Assembly (NCBI RefSeq): GCF_018130545.1 | Contig: NZ_JAFCKF010000009.1 | Location: 1-64,000, forward strand | From: Bradyrhizobium tropiciagri | Lineage (GTDB): Bacteria > Pseudomonadota > Alphaproteobacteria > Rhizobiales > Xanthobacteraceae | Length of the DNA: 64,000 nt | Direction: 5' to 3' | Shown: positions 29,611 to 41,193 of the stretch, in pieces | Layout of the letters: each line of letters starts with the position of its first letter | How positions within the stretch are numbered: position 1 is the first letter of the stretch | Made by a program: the position numbers and the translations under genes | The notes under the pieces: generated by a model | What the model was told of the DNA's origin: nothing | Database searches by the model: none | Seen by the model: the letters and a program-made list of their open reading frames with translations, nothing else

Positions 29611-29789
29611 GGGCACTCTCCACGTCGCATTGGGAGGCGAGGTTACCGGTCTTGCCGCCGACCGTAAACCGGCCCCTCGCGCCGCCGGTCGAAGGTAGGA
29701 TTGTCCGAAATCTCGTGGCTTGCGGCATGGCCGCGATGCGCCGCCACGTTCGGCGCCGGATCAGAAGGGCGCGATATTCTGATCGCGGC

Positions 29790-30806
29790 CTAAAGCCAGC
29801 CGGAACGCCTGAACCGCCAGAACAGCCCGCCGCATGCGAGCAGCATCAGGCCCATCACGACGAAATAGCTGTATTCCCATTGCAGCTCCGGGATGTACTT
29901 GAAATTCATGCCGTAGATGCCGGCAACCGCGGTCGGCACGGCAACGATCGCAAGCCATGAGGCGAGCTTCTTGGAGATCGCCGTTTCCTGCGCCTGACCG
30001 ACCAGCAGGCTTGCTTCGAAGGCAAAGGCGAGCACCTCACGCAGTGAGTCGATCCGCTCCTGGATGGTGCGGACGTGGTCGGTGACGTCGCGGAACAGCG
30101 GGCGCATGGTGGCGCGCACCATCGGCAGGTCGTCGCGCTCGAGCCGGCGGCAGACCTCCACCAGCGGCCCGACCGCGTTGCGCAGCCGCAGCAGGTCACG
30201 CCGCAGCAGGTACAGCCGCTCGATCTGCGCCCGCGTCATCGCGCTCGCCAGCACCTCCGCCTCCATCGCCTCGACCTCGTCCTGGATCGTCTCGAGCACC
30301 GGGGAGTAGTTGTCGACGATGAAATCGAGGATGGCATAGAGGATGTAGTCCTCGCCTCGGGCAAGCGCGCGCGGACAGCTCTCGCAGCGCTCGCGGACCG
30401 GCGTGTAGGACGTCGAGGCGCCGTGCCGCACCGAGACGATGTAGCCCTCGCCGACGAACAGATGCGTCTCGCCAAACGCGATGCTCTCGCCTTCGAGCTG
30501 CGCGGTTCGCGCCACGATGAAAAGCGCATCGCCGTATTGCTCGATCTTCGGCCGCTGATGCGCGTGATCGGCGTCTTCGATCGCGAGGTCGTGCAGCTGG
30601 AATTGCCGCTGCAGGCTGCTCAGCAGCGTCATGTCGGGCTCGTGCAGGCCGATCCACACCACGTGATCCGGCTTGGTGCGCCAGCTCGCGGCCTCATCGA
30701 TCGCGATATTGGCGATGCGCCGTCCCTCGACATAGACGCCTGCCGCGATCACGCCATCGGAGGGGACCGGCCCGGCAGTTGCGGCAGTTGGCGATACGAG
30801 GTTCAT
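29790..30806 (-). CDS. corA: CorA-type magnesium/divalent cation transporter
   Basis: 338 aa. Large N-terminal cytoplasmic domain, long helix region (ETIQDEVEAMEAEVL; YLLRRDLLRLRN), two C-terminal membrane segments and the signature YGMNFKYIPE between them, which forms the pore entrance. A short basic tail (RFRRSGWL) ends the protein. Forms pentamers importing Mg2+, or exporting metals in some homologues. Transcribed towards hsp20-lon with a 180-base gap, so probably separate. Confidence 0.93.
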   Translation of the reverse strand: MNLVSPTAATAGPVPSDGVIAAGVYVEGRRIANIAIDEAASWRTKPDHVVWIGLHEPDMTLLSSLQRQFQLHDLAIEDADHAHQRPKIEQYGDALFIVARTAQLEGESIAFGETHLFVGEGYIVSVRHGASTSYTPVRERCESCPRALARGEDYILYAILDFIVDNYSPVLETIQDEVEAMEAEVLASAMTRAQIERLYLLRRDLLRLRNAVGPLVEVCRRLERDDLPMVRATMRPLFRDVTDHVRTIQERIDSLREVLAFAFEASLLVGQAQETAISKKLASWLAIVAVPTAVAGIYGMNFKYIPELQWEYSYFVVMGLMLLACGGLFWRFRRSGWL

Positions 30807-31066
30807 GGTCGCTACCCTCGGCTATCGAACCCGCTTGACGCGATTGGCTGCCAAAAGGCTAGCACTGAATGCGCGTTGGTCAACACGGGCTGTGGCGTTG
30901 CGCTCCGGCCCGGGCCAGCCGGCGCGGCCGATCCCCACGCGCGGTTCACCGTCTTTATGCGGCTCCTATGCCGCACCGCGGCGCGTCCTCTCGAATTCCT
31001 ACGGCCTACCCAGCATCTTCTGGCGTGATGCGGTGCGTTCGCGCGCCGCCAACAGGAAGGTGGGAC

Positions 31067-31342
31067 ATGACCTTGCTCCATGTACACGATGTCCGGCCGC
31101 ATGGCTCGGCCGGAGCCATCCGTCCCGTACTGAAGCGGACGATTCGCCGGATCGGCGCCGCGTTCAGGACGCTTCACCGCGCCATCGCGGCTGCCAAGAT
31201 CCACCGGCTGCGCAACGAGCTGCTGCTGCATCGCGGGCATGAGGATTGGGCGCTGATCCATCTCGATGCCGGCATGTACGGCGGCGATGCCGAAAGATAT
31301 CCGCGGGCACCGGTCGTGCTCGGCGAGAAGTGGGATTACTGA
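31067..31342 (+). CDS. Hypothetical basic protein (91 aa)
   Basis: 91 aa, Arg- and His-rich, no signal or membrane segment: LKRTIRRIGAAFRTLHRAIAAAK followed by KIHRLRNELLLHRGH. ATG at 31067 with AGGAAGG upstream. Codon use fits the neighbours. No family recognised. The next small gene starts one base after its stop, so both are probably translated from one message. Confidence 0.55.
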   Translation: MTLLHVHDVRPHGSAGAIRPVLKRTIRRIGAAFRTLHRAIAAAKIHRLRNELLLHRGHEDWALIHLDAGMYGGDAERYPRAPVVLGEKWDY

Positions 31343-31343
31343 G

Positions 31344-31508
31344 ATGCGCGCGGTGACTTCGATCCGTTCGCTGCTGCGCGGCGCCGCACAAGGCCTGCTC
31401 AAATTCCTCGCCTGGATCGGCGAGGAGCCGATCACGCCCTACCGGCCCGAGGTGCACTATATGCGTGGCCCGGGACCTGCGTGGCGAGCCAAGCATCACG
31501 GGCATTAG
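31344..31508 (+). CDS. Hypothetical small protein (54 aa)
   Basis: 54 aa, starting one base after the previous stop. One amphipathic or hydrophobic stretch (LLRGAAQGLLKFLAWIG) and a basic tail ending in histidines. No family recognised. Real-gene status rests on tight coupling and normal codon use. Confidence 0.42.
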   Translation: MRAVTSIRSLLRGAAQGLLKFLAWIGEEPITPYRPEVHYMRGPGPAWRAKHHGH

Positions 31509-31522
31509 AGCGCCGACCCGTC

Positions 31523-31610
31523 CGCGTCATTGCGAGGAGCATCGCGACGAAGCAATCCATATCTTCGCTTGCGGCGCCATGGATTGCTTCGCTTCGCTCG
31601 CAATGACGCG
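31523..31610. repeat. Long interrupted palindrome (dispersed repeat type)
   Basis: Outer arms CGCGTCATTGCGAG (31523-31536) and CTCGCAATGACGCG (31597-31610); inner arms GAAGCAATCCAT (31549-31560) and ATGGATTGCTTC (31579-31590). A long stem-loop typical of dispersed intergenic elements in Bradyrhizobium and relatives. Sits between the 54-aa gene and the convergent slipin gene and could terminate both. Confidence 0.75.
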
Positions 31611-31675
31611 GGGAGGCCGCGGAGCTTACGAGAGCGTCGACATTGAGCGGCCGTCGCTTCCGCTCCCAAACCAGA

Positions 31676-32437
31676 TCAAGTTGCCTCACTTCGGCGCGTC
31701 AGGTGATCGAGCAGGTTCATCGGCAGCGGGAAGACCACGGTGGAAGAGCGCTCGCCGGCGATGTCATGCAGTGCCGCGAAATAACGGAGCTGCATCGCCT
31801 GCGGCTCCTGGGCGAGGATCCGTCCGGCCTCGACCAGCTTCTCGGCGGCCTGCTGCTCGCCCATCGCGTTGATCACCTTGGCCCGCCGCAGCCGTTCCGC
31901 CTCGGCCTGCTTGGCGATTGCCCGCACCATGGTCTCGTTGATGTCGATATCCTTGATCTCGACCGCGTTGACCTTGATGCCCCAGACATCGGTCTGCTTG
32001 TCGAGCGTCTCCTGGATATCGGCGTTGAGCCGGTCGCGCTCCGCCAGCATCTCGTCGAGCTCGTGCTTGCCGAGCACCGAGCGCAGCGTGGTCTGGGCCA
32101 GCTGGCTGGTCGCGGCCATGTAGTCGCTGACCTTGATGATGGCGCGCTCGGGATCGACGATGCGGAAGTAGAGCACGGCGTTGACCTTGACCGAGACGTT
32201 GTCGCGCGAAATCACATCCTGCGGCGGCACCACCTGCACCACCACCCTGAGATCGACCTTCACCAGCTGCTGCACCACCGGAATCAGGATGATGAGCCCC
32301 GGGCCCTTCACCCCGGTGAACCGGCCGAGCGTGAAGATGACGCCGCGCTCGTATTCGCGCAGGACACGCACCGCCTGGGTCAGGAAGATGATGATCAGCA
32401 GTGCGATCGCCGCATAGGTGAAATAATCGAGCATCAT
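31676..32437 (-). CDS. Slipin/stomatin-like SPFH protein
   Basis: 253 aa. N-terminal membrane anchor ([19 protein letters not shown]), SPFH/band 7 domain with [14 protein letters not shown] and [17 protein letters not shown], then a helical region [19 protein letters not shown]. Forms oligomeric scaffolds in the inner membrane. Its ATG overlaps the stop of the nfeD-type gene by 4 bases; slipin and NfeD form a conserved pair in which the protease cleaves the slipin C terminus. Confidence 0.92.
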   Translation of the reverse strand: MMLDYFTYAAIALLIIIFLTQAVRVLREYERGVIFTLGRFTGVKGPGLIILIPVVQQLVKVDLRVVVQVVPPQDVISRDNVSVKVNAVLYFRIVDPERAIIKVSDYMAATSQLAQTTLRSVLGKHELDEMLAERDRLNADIQETLDKQTDVWGIKVNAVEIKDIDINETMVRAIAKQAEAERLRRAKVINAMGEQQAAEKLVEAGRILAQEPQAMQLRYFAALHDIAGERSSTVVFPLPMNLLDHLTRRSEAT

Positions 32438-33828
32438 GCTTTACCTCCTTCGCCGGCGGCAGCCGGCGCACGCCGGACCACCAGCGTCAAATCCACGATG
32501 TTGGCGACCTCGACCGTCTCTCCAGCTCTGAACGCCTCAGTGCTGCGCGCCTGCCAGCGCTCGCCATTGGTGAAGACGTGACCTGATGTCCCGGTCCAGT
32601 CGAGAACCTCGGCCGATAGTCCGCGCATGGCCTGCGCGCCAAGGCGGATTGGGCCGTTGCGCGCGCGGCGCAGCGCGCCGAGCACGACGAGGATGAGGCC
32701 TGCGAACATCGCCGCGACGATGCCGATCACCTGCCAGGACAGCGTGTATCCGGGCGCTTCGATCCGGAACAGCATGGCGGCGCCCAGCACGAAGGCGACG
32801 ATGCCGCCGAGGCCGATCACGACGGTCGGGTTGAAAGCCTCGATCGCGAGCAGCGCGATCCCGACCAGCATCAAAGCGAAGCCGGCATAGTTGATCGGCA
32901 GCATGTTCAGCGCGTAGAGGCCGAGCAGCAGGCAGATCGTGCCGACCACCCCGGGCGCCACGGCACCGGGGGACATGAACTCGAAGATCAGGCCGTAGAT
33001 GCCGACCATCAGCAGGACGAATGCGATGTTGGGGTCGGTGACGACCGCAAGCGCGCGAGAGAGAAAGGTGGGATCGATGGCCTCGATCACGGCGTCCCTG
33101 GTCGCCAGGCGTTGTGTCTTGCCGCCGGCAAGCTCCACCGTCCGGCCATCGACCTGCCTGAGCAGGTCGGCGGAATCGCGCGCGGTGAACTCGATGACAT
33201 TGGCTTGCAGCGCGGCGTTGGCGGTGAGGGTGGCGGCATCGCGGACCGCCTTCTCGGCCCAGTCGGCATTGCGGCCGCGCAGTTCGGCGAGGCTGCGGAT
33301 GAAGGCGACGGCATCGTTCGTCACCTTCGCCGTCATGGCATCTTTTGTCTCCGACGCGCTGCCGCCGTTCTTCTCCTTGCCGCCCTTGTCCGGGCTGCTG
33401 CCTGGCAGACCCGGCATCGGGCCGCCGATCTGTACCGGCGTCGCGGCGCCGATATTGGTGCCGGGCGCCATGGCCGCGAGATGGGTCGCATAGAGGATGT
33501 AGGTCCCGGCGCTGGCTGCATGGGCGCCCGACGGCGCAACGTAGCCGACGACGGGAACGGGCGAGGCCAGCACGTCGGTGATGATCTCGCGCATGCTGGT
33601 GCTGAGGCCGCCCGGCGTATTCATCCGCAGAATGACGACTTCGGCGCGCCGCTCGGCGGCCTTGGCCAAAGCATCCTTGACGTAGCTGGCCGATGCCGGC
33701 CCGATCGCGCCATCGATGGAAATGGTCAGGGCAAGGCGGTTGTTGTCCGCGGCCGTGCCGGGACCGATGGAGAAAACCAGGGCGACCAGGACGGTCGCCA
33801 TAACGAGAGCCGCCTTGAGGGTCTGCAC
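32434..33828 (-). CDS. NfeD-type membrane serine protease
   Basis: 464 aa from GTG 33828. Signal/anchor segment, then a ClpP-like periplasmic protease domain: [19 protein letters not shown] and the catalytic serine region [15 protein letters not shown]. Next come four or five membrane segments and a C-terminal OB-fold NfeD domain ([17 protein letters not shown]). A Gly/Lys/Ser-rich insert ([14 protein letters not shown]) interrupts the protease domain. GTG 33828 is preferred because AGGGAG is 8 bases upstream; a GTG at 33837 would touch that site. Works with the slipin encoded next. Confidence 0.88.
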   Translation of the reverse strand: MQTLKAALVMATVLVALVFSIGPGTAADNNRLALTISIDGAIGPASASYVKDALAKAAERRAEVVILRMNTPGGLSTSMREIITDVLASPVPVVGYVAPSGAHAASAGTYILYATHLAAMAPGTNIGAATPVQIGGPMPGLPGSSPDKGGKEKNGGSASETKDAMTAKVTNDAVAFIRSLAELRGRNADWAEKAVRDAATLTANAALQANVIEFTARDSADLLRQVDGRTVELAGGKTQRLATRDAVIEAIDPTFLSRALAVVTDPNIAFVLLMVGIYGLIFEFMSPGAVAPGVVGTICLLLGLYALNMLPINYAGFALMLVGIALLAIEAFNPTVVIGLGGIVAFVLGAAMLFRIEAPGYTLSWQVIGIVAAMFAGLILVVLGALRRARNGPIRLGAQAMRGLSAEVLDWTGTSGHVFTNGERWQARSTEAFRAGETVEVANIVDLTLVVRRAPAAAGEGGKA

Positions 33829-33946
33829 GGCAAGCACTCCCTTGCCGTGGATATGGGGCGCCGTCCGGGAACCTCAATATGGCGAGGTGTCACGGACCCG
33901 TGCGCTGATCCCATTGTGCATTGCGATGGCGGGTGCGGCCTCGATC

Positions 33947-34864
33947 TCACTGAGCCGCTGCAAGATATTCGTCGGCAAGCTCAGCCATCGCCTGCGCGAC
34001 CTCGGCCTTCGCCGGTCCGCCGAGTTGCACGATCGGCAACCGGGTCGCCGGCTGCATGAAGCCCAGCAATGCCAGCGCGAACTTCAGGGCAGCGGGATGC
34101 TCGCGCTCCAGCAGGGCTGCAAGCGGCATCAGCCGCCGATGCAGCTCGCGCGCCTGATGCAGTCGTCCGGCGCGAAGATGCCGGGCGACGGCCACGCACA
34201 GATCGGGCGCGACATTGGTCACCGAAGAGATGCAGCCGTCGCCGCCGGCGGCGAGATAAGTGAGCGACGTCGCGTCGTCGCCAGTCAGCATCCGAAAGTC
34301 TGCCGGCAGGCGCGAGCGCAGGCGCACGAGCCGGGCGATGTCACCGCTGCCGTCGCATAATCCAACGAACCCTGGCACTGCTGCGAGCTCAAGCAGGGTC
34401 TCATCCGCAAGTCCCTTGACCGTCCGTGACGGAATGTCGTGCAGGATCACGGGCAACGTGGTGGCCGGGGCGACGGCGCGGAAATGCGCCGCCATGCCCT
34501 GCGGCATCGGCTTGTTGTAATAGGGCACGACCGACATGATGGCGTCGGCGCCGGCCGCCTCGGCCGCCTGCGTGAACGTGACGGCACGATCCGTCGCGTT
34601 CGACCCGGCGCCGGCGATGATGCGGACCCGCCTACGCGCGACGCGGGCGGCGATGCGGACCAGCTGCGCGCGTTCCGCGGGCTCCAGCGTTGAGCTTTCG
34701 CCCGCGGTCTCGCCGACCACCAGCGCCGTGGCGCCGGCTGCGATTTGGCGCTCGCACAGCCGGCCGAATGCCTCGGTGTCGATCTCGTCGCGGTGGGTAA
34801 AGGGGGTCGGAAGATCGGCGATGAAGCCCGACAGCCATTCGGCCGTGTCAGCTTGCGCAGTCAT
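33947..34864 (-). CDS. DapA-family protein lacking Schiff-base lysine
   Basis: 305 aa, typical dihydrodipicolinate-synthase/N-acetylneuraminate-lyase fold: LVVGETAGESSTL, GAGSNATDRAV, SVVPYYNKPM and DIPSRTVKG. The lysine that forms the Schiff base in the motif GIKEASGD is Cys170 here (FVGLCDGSGD), and the proton-relay tyrosine of ILYNVPSRTG is His142 (ILHDIPSRT). Tyr116 and Arg147 remain. Without the lysine, classical pyruvate aldol chemistry is unlikely; it may be a non-catalytic or repurposed member. Not in a lysine operon, so unlikely to be housekeeping DapA. Confidence 0.8.
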   Translation of the reverse strand: MTAQADTAEWLSGFIADLPTPFTHRDEIDTEAFGRLCERQIAAGATALVVGETAGESSTLEPAERAQLVRIAARVARRRVRIIAGAGSNATDRAVTFTQAAEAAGADAIMSVVPYYNKPMPQGMAAHFRAVAPATTLPVILHDIPSRTVKGLADETLLELAAVPGFVGLCDGSGDIARLVRLRSRLPADFRMLTGDDATSLTYLAAGGDGCISSVTNVAPDLCVAVARHLRAGRLHQARELHRRLMPLAALLEREHPAALKFALALLGFMQPATRLPIVQLGGPAKAEVAQAMAELADEYLAAAQ

Positions 34865-34873
34865 GGGAGTGGC

Positions 34874-35128
34874 TCAGGCCACGCGGCTTGCGGGGAGGTT
34901 CGCGATCTCGCCGCGCATGTCGAGCTCGAGCTCACGCGACAGTTCAACGATCATTTCGGGGTGCTGGCCGTTCTCGAACAGCGCGTATTTGACGGCCTGG
35001 GCGCGGTTGACGAACAGGCCGCCATAGAGGCCGTTCTGCTGCTGCGCGACCCATTGGCCGCCGCGGTTGCGGCCGATGAAGACAATGGTGGACGTTGCGC
35101 TACACGAGGGAGGTTCGACGAGTTTCAC
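34874..35128 (-). CDS. Conserved hypothetical protein (84 aa)
   Basis: 84 aa from GTG 35128, chosen because AAGGA lies about 8 bases upstream; a GTG at 35155 is possible. Soluble, with IVFIGRNRGGQWVAQQQNGLYGGLFVNRAQAVKYALFENG, a pattern of short strands and a helix seen in small rhizobial proteins of unknown role. Ends 9 bases before the start of the DapA-like gene, so likely co-transcribed with it. Confidence 0.6.
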   Translation of the reverse strand: MKLVEPPSCSATSTIVFIGRNRGGQWVAQQQNGLYGGLFVNRAQAVKYALFENGQHPEMIVELSRELELDMRGEIANLPASRVA

Positions 35129-35242
35129 TGACGTAGTCCTTGAGGTGGAAGTCACGCGATCAATGTCTGTCGTGGGCGATATAAAATCGAGCGCGACGAG
35201 CGGCCGACTTCATAGGAGCGGCATAGGATTTTCGGGGATGGT

Positions 35243-35518
35243 TCAGAGACCCTGGAGGATACCGGTGCCGAGTGCGCACAGCGCGACATAGGCGGTCATT
35301 TCGTCCCAGTGATTGAGGTCGGCGGCAAACGGCATCTCGCGCTTGACGAGGCCTGCGAGCGCGCAGATCAGCGCCGACATCCACAGCAGCGTGACCAGGC
35401 CCTTGCCGAAGCCCGCACCGGCGAACACGGCAAAGCCGATCATGATGGCGAGCCGGAAGCCGAACCGGACCATGACCTGGACCGATTGCAGCTGCCGCGG
35501 CAATTGTTTGGTGTTCAC
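35243..35518 (-). CDS. Small membrane protein, hypothetical (91 aa)
   Basis: 91 aa with about three hydrophobic segments (FRLAIMIGFAVFAGAGFG, VTLLWMSALICALAGLV, MTAYVALCALGTGIL). Begins with GTG 12 bases after the previous gene's stop, suggesting coupling. No family recognised. Probably inner membrane. Confidence 0.55.
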   Translation of the reverse strand: MNTKQLPRQLQSVQVMVRFGFRLAIMIGFAVFAGAGFGKGLVTLLWMSALICALAGLVKREMPFAADLNHWDEMTAYVALCALGTGILQGL

Positions 35519-35530
35519 GCTGCGCCGCCG

Positions 35531-35995
35531 TCAGCCGAGATTGTCGACGAACAGCGGCTCGTACAGCGCGCGGGTGTCGCGACGGACAGTCGGCACGCTG
35601 GTGCGATTCTCGGGCGCCGAGATCCGCTGCGCCTCGACGAACGCGCTGAGGATTGCGATCGCGAGATCGGCATGGTGGGTCTCGATCGACTGGTCGAGCC
35701 AGTCGGGCAGCTCGCGTTCGCGCGACAATGCGCAGTGCCACTCGCCTTCGTCATAGACCAGGCGGCGAACCTGCCATTGCGGCAGCTCGAGATCGAGCAG
35801 CGCGATCGCGGCATCGGTCCATGCGCCGGACTGGATCAGGCGCTCGACGCGCGAGGTCTTGGCGCTCTGGCCGGCCGAAGGAAAGCGCCGGCAGGTCTGG
35901 CTGATGATGTCGGCCATGAACTCGGCGGTGACCGTGTAAGCGTCGCGCAGCCGTTCGCCGAGGTCGGTCGAGCTGGATTCGGATAGCACGGACAT
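35531..35995 (-). CDS. Conserved hypothetical protein (154 aa)
   Basis: 154 aa soluble protein from ATG 35995. Helical, acidic: LRDAYTVTAEFMADIISQTCRRF, then ALLDLELPQWQVRRLVYDEGEWHCALSRERELPDWLD. The last segment resembles small rhizobial proteins of unknown function. No signal peptide. Likely first gene of a short minus-strand unit with the 91-aa membrane protein. Confidence 0.6.
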   Translation of the reverse strand: MSVLSESSSTDLGERLRDAYTVTAEFMADIISQTCRRFPSAGQSAKTSRVERLIQSGAWTDAAIALLDLELPQWQVRRLVYDEGEWHCALSRERELPDWLDQSIETHHADLAIAILSAFVEAQRISAPENRTSVPTVRRDTRALYEPLFVDNLG

Positions 35996-36392
35996 GGCGT
36001 CATCTCGTCGTGGGTGCGGCTCAAAGCATTGACCGCAGGCCCAAAATGGCCGGAGTGCCATTTGAAAACGAGATGAGGCGAGGGGCGGAGATATAGGGAT
36101 TCCATAAAGACGGAACCTCCGCTGTCGTCCTGGCGAACGCCAGGACCCATAACCACCGATTTCAGTTGTCGTGTCGCGCTGGGGCCCCAGCCATCGCAAA
36201 ATGCGGCCCTATGGTTATGGGTCCCGGCTTTCGCCGGGACGACAGCGGAGCGCAGTTCGGCACTTATACAATTCCTATAACGTCCTTATGCGTCACATCT
36301 CGAAAACCTATGCCCCGGATGGCACCTCACGGCGATCCGGCGCGGAGCGCTTATACGGTCGCCCGCGCCACTCGGACGCATAGGAGTCTCTC
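35996..36392. other. Intergenic region upstream of kdp
   Basis: 397 bases with no gene on either strand. Carries the REP-like inverted pair (36123-36245) and then about 145 bases that should hold the kdp promoter and KdpE sites. I find no sequence that I can confidently call a KdpE box. Confidence 0.6.
36123..36245. repeat. Inverted pair of REP-like hairpins, second copy
   Basis: TCCTGGC-GAAC-GCCAGGA (36128-36145) followed by ACCCATAACC, and TCCCGGC-TTTC-GCCGGGA (36222-36239) preceded by GGTTATGGG. Same architecture and flanking words as 19871-19992. The first hairpin carries compensated changes (CTGG/CCAG instead of CCGG/CCGG), which supports selection on structure. Confidence 0.8.
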
Positions 36393-36476
36393 ATGATGGA
36401 CATTCTCATGGCGGCGCTCGCGATCGGCTTCTTCGCGGCCGGCATCGGCTACGCCTACGCCTGCGAACGGCTGTAG
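36393..36476 (+). CDS. Tiny membrane peptide at head of kdp operon (27 aa)
   Basis: 27 aa, one membrane span: MMDILMAALAIGFFAAGIGY then AYACERL. GGAG (36383-36386) lies 6 bases before the ATG. Located 11 bases before kdpF and of the same size and layout, it looks like a second KdpF-type stabilising peptide. No function known. Confidence 0.6.
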   Translation: MMDILMAALAIGFFAAGIGYAYACERL

Positions 36477-36487
36477 CGGAGGCGGCG

Positions 36488-36577
36488 ATGATCTTCGATT
36501 ACTCGCTCGCCGGCCTCGTCTCGCTCGGCCTCCTGTTCTACCTCACCTACGCATTGCTGCGGCCCGAACGCTTCTAG
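36488..36577 (+). CDS. kdpF: Potassium-transporting ATPase small subunit KdpF
   Basis: 29 aa, one membrane span, beginning MIFDYSLAGLVSLGLLFYL and ending ALLRPERF, the usual KdpF end. KdpF stabilises the KdpABC complex in the inner membrane. Position just ahead of kdpA fits. Confidence 0.85.
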   Translation: MIFDYSLAGLVSLGLLFYLTYALLRPERF

Positions 36578-36587
36578 GCGGCCCGCG

Positions 36588-36692
36588 ATGCTCACGCTGT
36601 GCCAGATTTTGTTAGCCGACGCGGTGTTGACCGGGCTGTTGCTCGGTCTGTTTGCGTCGCTGCTGCGCTTCGCTCCCATTCGAAAGGTTTGA
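36588..36692 (+). CDS. Possible third tiny membrane ORF before kdpA (34 aa)
   Basis: 34 codons from ATG 36588, with a hydrophobic core ([19 protein letters not shown]) and a basic end (APIRKV). It ends 4 bases before kdpA and covers that gene's ribosome binding site, so it could couple kdpF and kdpA translation. Its own ribosome binding site is poor (GGCGGCCCGCG). Existence uncertain. Confidence 0.35.
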   Translation: MLTLCQILLADAVLTGLLLGLFASLLRFAPIRKV

Positions 36693-36696
36693 CGCG

Positions 36697-38400
36697 ATGA
36701 CCGTCATCGGCTGGATTCAAATTATTCTGTTCTGCACGATCGTGATCGGGCTGGTCAAACCGCTCGGCTGGTACATGACCCGCGTGTTCAACGGTGAGCG
36801 CACCTTCCTCTCGCCCGTGCTGCGCCCCCTCGAGCGCGGTATCTACTGGGTCGGCGGCGTCGACGAGCGGCGCGAACAGCACTGGCTGACCTATACAGTC
36901 GCCATGCTGCTGTTCCATGTCGGCGGCTTCGCCCTCATCTACGGTTTGATGCGGCTGCAGGCGGTGCTGCCGTTCAACCCGGCCGGACAGTCGGCGGTAT
37001 CAGAGGATCTCTCCTTCAACACCGCGATCTCCTTCATCACCAACACCAACTGGCAGAACTACGGCGGCGAGAGCACGCTGTCCTACCTGGTCCAGATGCT
37101 GGGCCTGACTCACCAGAACTTCCTATCGGCGGCGACCGGCATCGCACTGGCGATGGCGCTGATCCGCGGCTTCACCCGTTCGTCGATGCGCACAGTCGGC
37201 AATTTCTGGGTCGACGTCACGCGCTGCGCGCTCTATGTGCTGCTGCCGATCTGCATCGTCTACACGCTGTTCCTGGTCTGGCAGGGCATGCCGCAGACGC
37301 TCGGCGCCTATGTCAACGCCACCACGCTGGAGGGCGGCAAGCAGACCATCGCGCTGGGACCGGTCGCTTCGCAGGTTGCGATCAAGATGCTCGGCACCAA
37401 TGGCGGCGGCTTCTTCAATGCCAATGCCGCGCACCCGTTCGAGAACCCGACCGCGCTGTCGAACCTGGTGCAGATGATCTCGATCTTCGCGTTGGGCGCT
37501 GCAATGACCAACGTGTTCGGCCGCATGGTCGGCAACGAGCGCCAGGGCTGGGCGATCTTCGCCGTGATGGGCATCCTGTTCGTCGCCGGCGTCGCCGTCA
37601 CCTATTGGGCGGAAGCCAGCGGCACCTCTCTCCTGCAGGCCTACGGCCTGACCGGCGGCAACATGGAGGGCAAGGAGGTGCGCTTCGGCATCGTCGCGTC
37701 CTCGCTGTTCGCCGTCGTCACGACCGCGGCCTCCTGCGGCGCGGTCAATGCGATGCATGACAGCTTCACCGCGCTCGGCGGTATGATCCCGCTGATCAAC
37801 ATGCAGCTCGGCGAAGTCATCATCGGCGGCGTCGGCGCCGGCTTGTACGGCATGCTGCTGTTCGTCGTGCTGGCGATCTTCGTCGCCGGCCTGATGGTCG
37901 GTCGCACCCCGGAATATGTCGGCAAGAAGATCGAGGCGCGCGAGGTCAAGATGGCGATGCTCGCGATCCTGGTGCTGCCGCTGATGTATCTCGGCTGGAC
38001 CGCGGTCGGCGTGGTGCTGCCGTCGGCGGTGGCCTCGATGGCCAATGCCGGTCCGCACGGTTTCACTGAGGTGCTCTATGCCTATACTTCCGGAACCGGC
38101 AATAACGGTTCGGCGTTCGCGGGCCTCACCGGCAACACGCTGTTCTACAATCTGACGCTCGCGATGGCGATGTTCGTCGGCCGCTTCTTCATGATCGTGC
38201 CGGCGATGGCCATTGCAGGTTCGCTGGTCGAGAAGAAGTCGATCCCGGCCTCGGCGGGCACCTTCCCGACCACCGGCGGCCTGTTCGTCGGCCTCGTCAT
38301 CGGCGTGATCCTGATCATCGGCGGTCTGACGTTCTTCCCGGCGCTGGCGCTCGGGCCGATCGTCGAGCACCTCGCCATGAACGCCAACACCTTGTTCTGA
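36697..38400 (+). CDS. kdpA: Potassium-transporting ATPase subunit KdpA
   Basis: 567 aa with about ten membrane segments. Selectivity-filter-like motifs are seen: [38 protein letters not shown] and [19 protein letters not shown]. This is the K+ channel-like subunit of the high-affinity Kdp pump. ATG 36697 is chosen: it starts at MTVIGWIQ as in homologues and has AAAGG upstream. First large gene of kdpFABCDE. Confidence 0.97.
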   Translation: MTVIGWIQIILFCTIVIGLVKPLGWYMTRVFNGERTFLSPVLRPLERGIYWVGGVDERREQHWLTYTVAMLLFHVGGFALIYGLMRLQAVLPFNPAGQSAVSEDLSFNTAISFITNTNWQNYGGESTLSYLVQMLGLTHQNFLSAATGIALAMALIRGFTRSSMRTVGNFWVDVTRCALYVLLPICIVYTLFLVWQGMPQTLGAYVNATTLEGGKQTIALGPVASQVAIKMLGTNGGGFFNANAAHPFENPTALSNLVQMISIFALGAAMTNVFGRMVGNERQGWAIFAVMGILFVAGVAVTYWAEASGTSLLQAYGLTGGNMEGKEVRFGIVASSLFAVVTTAASCGAVNAMHDSFTALGGMIPLINMQLGEVIIGGVGAGLYGMLLFVVLAIFVAGLMVGRTPEYVGKKIEAREVKMAMLAILVLPLMYLGWTAVGVVLPSAVASMANAGPHGFTEVLYAYTSGTGNNGSAFAGLTGNTLFYNLTLAMAMFVGRFFMIVPAMAIAGSLVEKKSIPASAGTFPTTGGLFVGLVIGVILIIGGLTFFPALALGPIVEHLAMNANTLF

Positions 38401-38424
38401 TCTGATTTGTCCGGAGTGACATCC

Positions 38425-40536
<2,112 letters not shown>

Positions 40537-40548
40537 GGAGCCGCAACC

Positions 40549-41154
40549 ATGTTGAGAGAAATCCGTCCCGCCATCCTGGTGCTGGTGTTGCTGACCGCGA
40601 TCACCGGTCTTGCCTATCCGCTCGCCATGACGGCGATCGCCGGCGTCATCTTTCCGAAGCAGGCGCAAGGCAGCCTGATCGAGCGAAACGGCAAGGTGAT
40701 CGGCTCGGCCCTGATCGGGCAGGAGTTCAAGGATGAAAAATACTTCCACGGCCGGCCGTCGGCGACGGTCGCACCCGATCCGAACGACTCGTCCAAGACC
40801 GTGCCGGCGCCGTACAACGCGGCCAATTCCGGCGGCTCCAATCTCGGCCCGACCAGCAAGGCGCTGAACGACCGGGTCAAGGAGGACGTCGAGAAGCTGA
40901 AGGCGGAGAACCCGACCGCCACCGTGCCGGTCGATCTCGTCACCACCTCGGCCAGCGGGCTCGATCCCGACATCTCGCCGGATGCGGCGCTGTTCCAGCT
41001 GCCGCGGGTCGCCAAGGCGCGCAGCATGTCGGAGGATGCGGTGCGCGAGTTGGTGACGCAGAACACCCAAGGCCGCCTCGCCGGCGTGATCGGTGAGCCC
41101 CGCGTTAACGTTCTTGCGCTCAACCTGGCGCTCGACGCGGCAAACGCGAAATAG
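40549..41154 (+). CDS. kdpC: Potassium-transporting ATPase subunit KdpC
   Basis: 201 aa. One N-terminal membrane segment ([23 protein letters not shown]) and a periplasmic domain with KYFHGRPSA and [17 protein letters not shown], plus the final RVAKARSM...VRELV region. Stabilises the pump and promotes ATP binding to KdpB. Starts 12 bases after kdpB; ribosome binding site AAGGAG. Confidence 0.96.
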   Translation: MLREIRPAILVLVLLTAITGLAYPLAMTAIAGVIFPKQAQGSLIERNGKVIGSALIGQEFKDEKYFHGRPSATVAPDPNDSSKTVPAPYNAANSGGSNLGPTSKALNDRVKEDVEKLKAENPTATVPVDLVTTSASGLDPDISPDAALFQLPRVAKARSMSEDAVRELVTQNTQGRLAGVIGEPRVNVLALNLALDAANAK

Positions 41155-41193
41155 GGGAGTAGGCCCGCTCTCGCAGGATGACTATATTGCGGC

